Below, piece by piece: positions 18,039-24,473 of a DNA stretch of 64,000 nucleotides. Under the pieces are notes generated by a model. It saw only the letters and a program-made list of their open reading frames with translations. It was not told where the DNA came from and did no database searches. The stretch lies in assembly GCA_023457535.1 (NCBI GenBank), contig JAEWLN010000169.1:1-64000 (forward strand), given 5' to 3'. Position 1 is the stretch's first letter. The number at the start of each line of letters is the position of its first letter. This DNA is from Bacteroidota bacterium. Lineage in GTDB: Bacteria; Bacteroidota; Bacteroidia; Flavobacteriales; Flavobacteriaceae. Made by a program: the position numbers and the translations under genes.

Positions 18039-18968
18039 ATGATAGCAAGTCTTTTTAGAAAATCTACGCCGTTAAATTATACGATCGTCATTGCGTCGGC
18101 TGTTGTTTTCTTTATGATTTACCAGATCAGCCAGGCCGATGCGGCGCGTTCTGCAGCAGATTATGTGCTGAAGTTCAGCTTGCTGGCCTTTGTATTTGCG
18201 TCGTTGTTCATGACCAATTTTGTCGTCAAAAAAAACGGACTAAGCAAGGATAGTGCGTACACCGTATTGTTTTACCTGGTGTTTTTATTGTTTTTTCCGT
18301 CCACGCTTGGGGATTTGCGGTTAGTAATGGCCAATTTTTTTGTGCTGTTGTCCATGCGCCGATTGGTTTCGCTGCATTCAGTCAAAGCCACCAAGGAGAA
18401 GATTTTTGATGCGTCATTGTGGATTTTCCTGGCCGCGATGTTCCACTTTTGGTGCATATTGTTCATTGCACTGGTTTTTATATCGGTCTTGTTCCACGCC
18501 GCGCGCGATTACCGCAACTGGTTCTTGCCGGTCATTGCATGTTGCACGGCCGTTACGGTGTTTTTAATGCTTGCGCTGTTGATCGAAAAAGCGTGGATCG
18601 ACAATGTGTTTTCACAAATCGACGTAAACCTTAAAGTAAATTATTTTACAAGCAACTACCAGAACGCCGCGCTGTCGGTCTACGCAACCATTGCGTTGTT
18701 TTTTCTGGTTTCGCTAGTCATTTCATTGTCGAATCGCCCGCTGATTCTGCATTCGTCGTATCAAAAAGTGATCTGGTATTTTGTGATCGCGGTCGTTATT
18801 TTTGTGATTTCCCCGCACAAAACGCCTGGTTTGCCCATTTTTACGTTTGCACCATTGGCCATCATGGCTACGAGCCACATCGAATCGGCGCAGGTGCAAT
18901 GGCAAAAAAATGTGATTTTATTGTTGGTAATGCTCAGCGGGATTACGGCGTTTTTCGTTCAGGTGTAA
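18039..18968 (+). CDS. Multi-pass membrane protein, DUF6427-like
   Basis: This 309-residue protein has about eight to nine hydrophobic helices and little soluble sequence. The start MIASLFRKSTPLNYTIV and the conserved position between purD/DUF6341 and upp fit DUF6427, a flavobacterial family of unknown function. The fold-like pattern recalls polytopic enzymes of lipid-linked glycan metabolism, but no catalytic motif can be named. It is divergent from the DUF6341 gene. Confidence 0.7.
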   Translation: MIASLFRKSTPLNYTIVIASAVVFFMIYQISQADAARSAADYVLKFSLLAFVFASLFMTNFVVKKNGLSKDSAYTVLFYLVFLLFFPSTLGDLRLVMANFFVLLSMRRLVSLHSVKATKEKIFDASLWIFLAAMFHFWCILFIALVFISVLFHAARDYRNWFLPVIACCTAVTVFLMLALLIEKAWIDNVFSQIDVNLKVNYFTSNYQNAALSVYATIALFFLVSLVISLSNRPLILHSSYQKVIWYFVIAVVIFVISPHKTPGLPIFTFAPLAIMATSHIESAQVQWQKNVILLLVMLSGITAFFVQV

Positions 18969-19002
18969 ACCGTTTGGTCGTCCGAGAAAATTAATAAAGC
19001 GA

Positions 19003-19656
19003 TTAAAGTTTGCTTCCGTATGCCAAATCGCCCGCATCGCCAAGCCCGGGAACAATGTAGTTTTTTTCGTTTAGTTTTTCATCGAGCGTGGCCACCCATA
19101 AGTGGCAATAATCGGGCAGGTGCTCCCTGAGGTATGAAATTCCTTCCGGGGCGGCAATTACCACGGCAATGTGAATCTCGCGCGGCTGTCCTTTCTCGAG
19201 TAGTTTGTTGAAAACGGCCACCATCGACTGCCCCGTGGCAAGCATCGGATCGATCAGCAGCAGGGTCTTGTCCGCTATTTGGGGTACGGCCTGGTATTCG
19301 ACGCGGATCTCAAACGCATCATCGTTATCGTAATGGTATCGGTAGGCCGACACAAACCCGTTCTCGGCACTGTCAAAATAATTCAAAAAGCCCAAATGCA
19401 ACGGCAGTCCGGCGCGCAGGATCGAACACAACACCAATGGGTCTTCGATCTCAGCGGTTTTTTTAACACCCAGCGGCGTACGGATCTCAATGTCGCGGTA
19501 ATGCAGGTCCTTGCTCAGTTCATAGGCCATGACCTCGCCGATGCGTTCAATGTTGCGTCGGAACCGCATCGAGTCGTGTTGGACATTGACGTTTCTGATC
19601 TGCCCCAAAAAATGGTTCAGCACGCTGTTGGCATCGGATAGATAGTGGATTTGCAT
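19003..19656 (-). CDS. upp: Uracil phosphoribosyltransferase
   Basis: The 217-residue enzyme salvages uracil to UMP using PRPP. LLLIDPMLATGQSM is the PRPP-binding loop, and the uracil-binding C-terminal part has the usual form ending in GLGDAGDLAYG. CSILRAGLPLHLGFLNYF is the other family signature. Length is as expected (about 208-217). It is convergent with the DUF6427 gene and divergent from DUF4254. Confidence 0.95.
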   Translation of the reverse strand: MQIHYLSDANSVLNHFLGQIRNVNVQHDSMRFRRNIERIGEVMAYELSKDLHYRDIEIRTPLGVKKTAEIEDPLVLCSILRAGLPLHLGFLNYFDSAENGFVSAYRYHYDNDDAFEIRVEYQAVPQIADKTLLLIDPMLATGQSMVAVFNKLLEKGQPREIHIAVVIAAPEGISYLREHLPDYCHLWVATLDEKLNEKNYIVPGLGDAGDLAYGSKL

Positions 19657-19710
19657 TTGGAATTGTGGGTTCTGGGTTGAAATTCTTTTCGGATGTAAAA
19701 GTATAAAAAG

Positions 19711-19718
19711 TATCTTTG
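19711..19718 (+). promoter_or_regulatory. Candidate -7 box (TATCTTTG)
   Basis: TATCTTTG matches TAnnTTTG and lies 19 bases before the DUF4254 ATG at 19738. The -33 element is not clear. Confidence 0.4.
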
Positions 19719-19737
19719 CGTTCTAAAACCTAACGAT

Positions 19738-20343
19738 ATGTTTTCCAAACTCGCCTATTCTATTTTCGAGCAAAGCATCAACGATTACCACAAGTTCGAC
19801 AATGTGGACCAGCCTATTGCAAATCCGTATGCCAAAGACCAGTTCGAGCACCTGTTGTACATGAAAAACTGGATCGATACGGTGCAGTGGCATTTTGAAG
19901 ACATCATCCGCGACCCGCAAATCGATCCGGTGGCCGCATTGGTTTTAAAGCGACGCATCGACGCCTCGAACCAGGAGCGCACCGATGTCGTTGAATACAT
20001 CGACAGCTATTTCCTCCAAAAATACAAAGACGTTCAGCCCAAGCCCAACGCCAGGATCAACTCTGAATCGCCGGCATGGGCGTTCGACCGCCTGTCCATT
20101 CTCGCGCTCAAGATTTTCCACATGAACGAGGAGGCCACGCGCCCAGAGGCTTCACAAGCACACCGCGACGCCTGCCAGACCAAGCTCAACATCCTGCTAG
20201 AGCAACGCACGGATCTCTCAACGGCCATCGACGAGCTTTTGACCGACATTGCCAATGGCGACAAATACATGAAAGTGTACAAGCAAATGAAAATGTACAA
20301 TGACGATGATTTGAATCCGGTGTTGTACCAGAACAAAAAGTAA
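19738..20343 (+). CDS. DUF4254 protein
   Basis: The 201-residue soluble, helix-rich protein (no signal peptide or membrane segment) begins MFSKLAYSIFEQSINDYHKF. It has RRIDASNQERTDVVEYID in the middle, matching the DUF4254 family found across Bacteroidota and some other phyla. It commonly sits next to a family-9 glycosyltransferase, as here (20514), which hints at a role with glycan synthesis. No biochemical function is known to me. Confidence 0.8.
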   Translation: MFSKLAYSIFEQSINDYHKFDNVDQPIANPYAKDQFEHLLYMKNWIDTVQWHFEDIIRDPQIDPVAALVLKRRIDASNQERTDVVEYIDSYFLQKYKDVQPKPNARINSESPAWAFDRLSILALKIFHMNEEATRPEASQAHRDACQTKLNILLEQRTDLSTAIDELLTDIANGDKYMKVYKQMKMYNDDDLNPVLYQNKK

Positions 20344-20345
20344 TT

Positions 20346-20475
20346 TTTGGAGCTGTTTCCGGCTGTACGCTGTATCTTTTGCATTTCAGGACTTTCGTGA
20401 CTGCCGATGGCAGTACGCCGCTTAAGGTCCAATGCAAAAGGATGCCGCTGCCATCCGGGCTAGGGTCCTGGAAAC
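20346..20475. repeat. Dispersed intergenic repeat, type A, copy 1
   Basis: The left arm has CGCTGTATCTTTTGC and the right arm GCAAAAGGATGCCGCTGCCA, then TCCGGGCTAGGG. The arms form an imperfect hairpin around a variable centre. The same ends recur at 63407-63490. From memory, very similar elements are abundant between genes in Flavobacterium. It fills the gap between DUF4254 and the GT9 gene. Confidence 0.75.
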
Positions 20476-20513
20476 CGCTCCACGATTATTTTCCAAATAA
20501 CTTCTAACGTTAC

Positions 20514-21551
20514 GTGCCGACAAAAACCACGCATATCGCCGTGATGAGACTTTCCGCAATGGGCGATGTTGCGATGACGGTTCCCGTTTTGCGCGCGCTG
20601 GTCTCACAGCATCCAAATGTGCGCCTGACGGTGGTTTCGCGCGCATTTTTCGAGCCTTTTTTCGACGGAATCCCCAATGTTTCGTTTTTTGCGTTCGACG
20701 ACAAAAACCGGCACAAGGGATTACGCGGGTTGCTTCAGCTTTACAGTGATCTCAAAAAGCAGCGCATCGACGCATTTGCGGACCTTCACAATGTGCTGCG
20801 CTCTAAAATCGTGCGCAATCTGTTTTTGGTTTCTGGTAAAAAAGTGGCCGCCGTAGACAAGGGCCGACGCGAAAAAAAGGCGCTGACACGCGCTGAAAAC
20901 AAGATTTTTGAGCCCGTAACACCCATGGTAGCGCGTCATCAGTTGGTATTTGAACAGCTCGGTTTTCCCGTTGACCTGAACCGTCCGGAGTTTCCCGCCC
21001 CGCAATTGCCCGATACGCAAATTCGCGAATTTACCGGAATCAAGGACGGAATTTGGATTGGTGTGGCGCCGTTCGCGCAATACGCCTCTAAAGTATATCC
21101 GCAGGATTTGATGCAACAAGTCATCGATCAGCTGGCACAAAAGAGCCGTTATAAAATTTTTCTGTTTGGCGGCAAGAGTGAAATCCCGGTGCTGGAGGCA
21201 TTTTCAGCCGGAAAGCACAACGTGGTCAATATGGCCGGAAAAATGAACTTACGCCAGGAACTGCAACTGATTTCCAATCTGGATGTGATGCTCAGTATGG
21301 ATTCGGGCAATGCGCACATCGCTGCCATGCTGGGCGTGAAGACCGTGACACTTTGGGGCGCCACGCATCCGTTTGCGGGGTTTTCGCCGTTTGGTCAGCC
21401 AATGTCCAATGCGATTACTTCCAACCGCACGCAATATCCAAAACTGCCGACATCGGTTTATGGAAACAAAAAAGTCGAAGGTTACGAAAACGCGATGCGT
21501 AGTATTGCACCAGCGGCGGTTGTCGGAAAAATCATGGAGTTGGTGGGGTAG
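20514..21551 (+). CDS. GT9 glycosyltransferase (heptosyltransferase family)
   Basis: The 345-residue protein is of the ADP-heptose:LPS heptosyltransferase type. The N-terminal HIAVMRLSAMGDVAMTVPVL is diagnostic, and the C-terminal half contains SMDSGNAHIAAMLGVKTVTL and WGATHPFAGFSPFG. The start is a GTG at 20514; the ATG at 20544 would cut the first beta-strand. It likely adds a sugar to a lipid-A core or similar glycolipid. A 1.6 kb gene-free stretch follows. Confidence 0.9.
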   Translation: MPTKTTHIAVMRLSAMGDVAMTVPVLRALVSQHPNVRLTVVSRAFFEPFFDGIPNVSFFAFDDKNRHKGLRGLLQLYSDLKKQRIDAFADLHNVLRSKIVRNLFLVSGKKVAAVDKGRREKKALTRAENKIFEPVTPMVARHQLVFEQLGFPVDLNRPEFPAPQLPDTQIREFTGIKDGIWIGVAPFAQYASKVYPQDLMQQVIDQLAQKSRYKIFLFGGKSEIPVLEAFSAGKHNVVNMAGKMNLRQELQLISNLDVMLSMDSGNAHIAAMLGVKTVTLWGATHPFAGFSPFGQPMSNAITSNRTQYPKLPTSVYGNKKVEGYENAMRSIAPAAVVGKIMELVG

Positions 21552-22200
21552 TCGGTTATTGGAAATTGGGCGCATTTGGAAGTTCCGGCCAATCGGAAAA
21601 ATAAAATAGCACCGTACTTTATGATCATTTTGGTTTTTTTTGGAAAATTTATTGATCGGTACGGAATATCTGGAGAGAGACAGGTCGGTAAAAAAGTAAA
21701 ATGGCGTTTGCAGAAACCACCATTGGCTACCCTTTTCGGGCGACCAGGTTCTTTGTGCAAATTCAGCGGTGAAATTTTGAATTAACTTCATGAAATCGGG
21801 CACGTGATCGGCACGGCGCTGGAAAACAAGAACTTGGAGAGTGGTTGGCCGGTGATTTGGCCCCGCGGTTCCAAGATGCTTTTTACAGTTACTGATCTGG
21901 ATAAACGACGCAGATCACTTCGCAGGTTTTGTCCAAAAATAGCCTTTTAGTGTTCTTGGTAAGCGGGTTAAATATCAAATGTGGATTGGTTTTAAAAGCA
22001 ATTTATACAGGGAATGTTTCTGTTTTTCTTTACGATAAAACAAGTCACAGCTGGTGTCGATAAAGAACATTTTATGGAGATTAAAACTGCGCAAAATGGA
22101 TATTCCCGGCAGATGATTGGTTTGCTTAAGACTGACCTTGCAGTAAATGATTAACGGTGAAACATTAAAAATTGGCTTGCAAAAGAAAAGCTGTTTTTTT
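21552..22200. other. Gene-free stretch upstream of repeat array
   Basis: No supported gene, RNA or promoter was found. Short open frames exist but lack recognisable protein character. It leads into the four-copy repeat region that follows. Confidence 0.6.
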
Positions 22201-22204
22201 TTGG

Positions 22205-22310
22205 AGGGGGTGGGGCCCCAATGCCCCTTCCCCACAAGCAATTTCGGTATAAAAAAGCAGACATCCTTACAGAAAAACTGTAAAATAATTATCTATTTTT
22301 TCCGTAAGAA
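22205..22310 (+). repeat. Unrecognised ~100-bp repeat, copy 1
   Basis: It begins with the GC-rich core GGGGCCCCAATGCCCCTTCC (22212-22231), then an AT-rich tail with CAGAAAAACTG (22270-22280). In this copy TTACAG and CTGTAA form a perfect 6-bp stem over AAAAA. All four copies point the same way. Confidence 0.85.
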
Positions 22311-22525
22311 TTGATTAGGTTCCTCGATAGGCGTTGAGCGCCGCCGCATTTCATCAAATATAAGGGATTTGTTTGGCCCCGAATGGCTTGTCAACGCTAC
22401 GTTAGGAGTAACATTTTTTAGGATTAATACCACTCCCGTTCAGAAAATCGCTGAAAAAAACGAAAGACGTTTGAAATTTACAGATCGTTAAATTTTATGC
22501 ATGTGCTCAAATTTCAAAGGGAGTT

Positions 22526-22632
22526 TGTGGGGCCCCCAATGCCCCTTCCCCAAAGGATATTTACGTCAAAAAATCTGGACATTGCTGCAGAAAAACTGCA
22601 AAATAACTTTCAAAATTTTTCTTATGGAAAGA
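22526..22632 (+). repeat. Unrecognised ~100-bp repeat, copy 2
   Basis: It has the same order as copy 1: GC core at 22529-22551 with one extra C, then the tail with TGCAGAAAAACTGCA. The stem keeps pairing although an A:T pair is replaced by G:C relative to copy 1. Confidence 0.85.
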
Positions 22633-22767
22633 GGTAAGAGTTTCTAAAAAAGCGTAATAACCCGGCCTAGGCAAGCCTTGGAAATGATTAATTGAAAGTG
22701 GAAAAAAAGGTGAATCTCCTCAAACAGAACAGGGGAACTTTCGAATGTCTCCTAGCAAACCCGGCGT

Positions 22768-22870
22768 TTGTGGGGCCCCAATGCCCCTTCCCCAAAGGCA
22801 ATTTAAGTCAAAAAAAGGACAAATTGCTACAGAAAAACCACAAAATCAATTCGTATTTTTTTCGTGAAGA
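22768..22870 (+). repeat. Unrecognised ~100-bp repeat, copy 3
   Basis: The GC core lies at 22772-22793, and the tail contains ATTGCTACAGAAAAACCACA. The small hairpin of copies 1 and 2 is not preserved. The tail ends with a T-run near 22855-22862. Confidence 0.85.
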
Positions 22871-22986
22871 AAGACCTTAATTCAGTATTACATCCACGGA
22901 TTTAAAACGAGCATTGGTGGAAAACATGAATGCGATTTTTGGAACGCAGTTTTGAAAATTTATAAGTGGGCTGAATCCAGCTTTTT

Positions 22987-23080
22987 TTTGGGGCCCCAAT
23001 GCCCCTTCCCCACAGGCAATCTACGCAAAAAAAAGAAGACGTTACGGCAGAAAAACCCCAAAAATATTCCAAACGTTTTA
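22987..23080 (+). repeat. Unrecognised ~100-bp repeat, copy 4
   Basis: The GC core lies at 22990-23011, preceded by a T-run, and the tail contains ACGGCAGAAAAACCCC. This is the most diverged copy and the closest to the following gene, whose terminator begins about 25 bases later. Confidence 0.8.
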
Positions 23081-23104
23081 CCTAATACGCCCCTCTAAGT
23101 ACAC

Positions 23105-23132
23105 AAAAAAAGCCAGAACTCCACGTCCCGGC
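23105..23132 (-). terminator. Terminator of the 2Fe-2S oxidoreductase gene
   Basis: Read on the minus strand, GCCGGGA pairs with TTCTGGC (two G-U pairs in RNA) over a 7-base loop, followed by seven T. It lies about 30 bases after the stop codon at 23161. Confidence 0.65.
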
Positions 23133-23160
23133 CTGTCCAAAAATCATAGATCAAAATATC

Positions 23161-24213
23161 TTACACATCGTCATAATCCACATGCAACTCGGCAGAAGTG
23201 GGGTGCGCCTGACAGGTCAAAATCAACCCTTGGGCAATCTCGCCATCGGTCAAAATGGCGTTCTTTTTCATTTCCGCCGTTCCTTTTGAAATGCGTGCCA
23301 GACAACTGCTGCAAATACCGCCCTGGCACGAATATGGAGCGTCAAGCCCTTGTTTGAGCGCCGCGTCGAGTATGGTTTGTTTTTGCGACATCTCGAACGT
23401 GACTTCTTCATCATCGACCACTACCGTAATCTGCGTGTGACCTTCTGGCGATACAGCGACTTCCTTAGGCGCAAGCGACGAGGAAAAGAGTTCAAACTTG
23501 ATATTTTTTTCCGGAATGTTGTGTTCTTTGAGCACGTCCGATACCGTCAGGATCATTTGCTCCGGCCCGCACAAATAGAAATTATCAAATGTCAGATTGC
23601 TGTATTTGTTGTTGAGTATAAAATTGACCGTCGGGCGCTCGATACGACCAAACAGTTCACCGTCCACCTTGGCCTGGCTGTATACGAAATGAACAAAAAA
23701 GCGACCTACGTACTGCAGCTGCATCTGATGCAATTCCTCATGGAATATGGTGTCTTCAGGAGTTTTGTTCCCGTACACAAGCACAAACGTACTCTTGGGT
23801 TCGCCTTGCAGCACGCCATGAATGATCGACATTACCGGTGTGATTCCGCTTCCGGCGGCAAATGCAGCGTAATTTTTTTGGCGGTCCGCATCGGGTGTAA
23901 ATGTAAAGTTACCTTCCGGCGTACCTACTTCAACGAGATCGCCGGCTTTGAGTTGTTCATTGGCAAACATAGAAAAGACACCGCCTTTAAGCGATTTGAT
24001 TGCGATGCGCAGCTGGCCGCTTCCGGGTGCCGAACAAATCGAATACGCGCGTCGGATTTCATTGCCGTCGAGCCGCAACTTCAAATTGATGTACTGGCCC
24101 GGTATAAATTGATAATGCTCTTGTAATTCAGCAGGCACATTGAACAATACGGACACCGCATCTTTGGTTTCGCGGCGCACTTCCCGGATGTTCAACTTAT
24201 AAAATGAAGACAT
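23161..24213 (-). CDS. Ferredoxin--NAD(P)H reductase with C-terminal 2Fe-2S domain (PaaE-like)
   Basis: The 350-residue protein has three parts. The FAD domain carries RAYSICSAP (about residues 55-65). The NAD(P)-binding domain has GSGITPVMSI and YLCGPEQMI. The C-terminal plant-type ferredoxin domain has CQGGICSSC and a later Cys (LTCQAHP). This order matches PaaE/HmpX-type reductases that pass electrons to an oxygenase or other partner. No oxygenase gene is nearby, so the partner is unknown. The ATG at 24213 is chosen over 24309 because it matches the family start and leaves a -7 box upstream. Confidence 0.88.
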   Translation of the reverse strand: MSSFYKLNIREVRRETKDAVSVLFNVPAELQEHYQFIPGQYINLKLRLDGNEIRRAYSICSAPGSGQLRIAIKSLKGGVFSMFANEQLKAGDLVEVGTPEGNFTFTPDADRQKNYAAFAAGSGITPVMSIIHGVLQGEPKSTFVLVYGNKTPEDTIFHEELHQMQLQYVGRFFVHFVYSQAKVDGELFGRIERPTVNFILNNKYSNLTFDNFYLCGPEQMILTVSDVLKEHNIPEKNIKFELFSSSLAPKEVAVSPEGHTQITVVVDDEEVTFEMSQKQTILDAALKQGLDAPYSCQGGICSSCLARISKGTAEMKKNAILTDGEIAQGLILTCQAHPTSAELHVDYDDV

Positions 24214-24227
24214 AACAGTGTTTTTTG

Positions 24228-24235
24228 CAAAATTA
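24228..24235 (-). promoter_or_regulatory. Candidate -7 box (TAATTTTG)
   Basis: On the minus strand TAATTTTG lies 14 bases before the ATG at 24213 and matches TAnnTTTG. Confidence 0.45.
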
Positions 24236-24473
24236 GCAAACCTGTGGCAAAGCCCATGCGTTTTACGAAAGAAATAACTGCAAAAGAGGTTAAATTTTGC
24301 AAAGTGCACAACCCATCCGAACCCTCCGGGCCAACCTGCCTTAAGTGGCTGTCAGATAGGATCGGGGAAAGTTTTAACCGATAATTTTCGCCATATCAAA
24401 AAGAAACGTATTTTTACCGGTTGGTATACTAAAACAAGGTTTTACAAGTTTTAAGAAATAAATCATCCAAGCA

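Noticed and set aside
21975..22241. 88-codon frame in the gene-free region
   Set aside because: It runs into repeat copy 1 and shows no protein-like features or promoter.
22370..22405. Possible degenerate fifth copy of the ~100-bp repeat (GGCCCCGAATGGCTTG)
   Set aside because: The similarity is limited to about 15 bases and the tail is not recognisable.
22692..22880. 62-codon frame crossing repeat copy 3
   Set aside because: A similar peptide could be read from copy 1, but copy 2 has an extra C that breaks the frame and copy 4 does not maintain it, so conservation is at the nucleotide level.
22205..23080. Integron attC-like array
   Set aside because: No RYYYAAC/GTTRRRY core sites, no cassette genes and no integrase gene in the window.
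22205..23080. CRISPR array
   Set aside because: Only four units of about 100 bp with uneven gaps of 115-220 bp and no cas genes.
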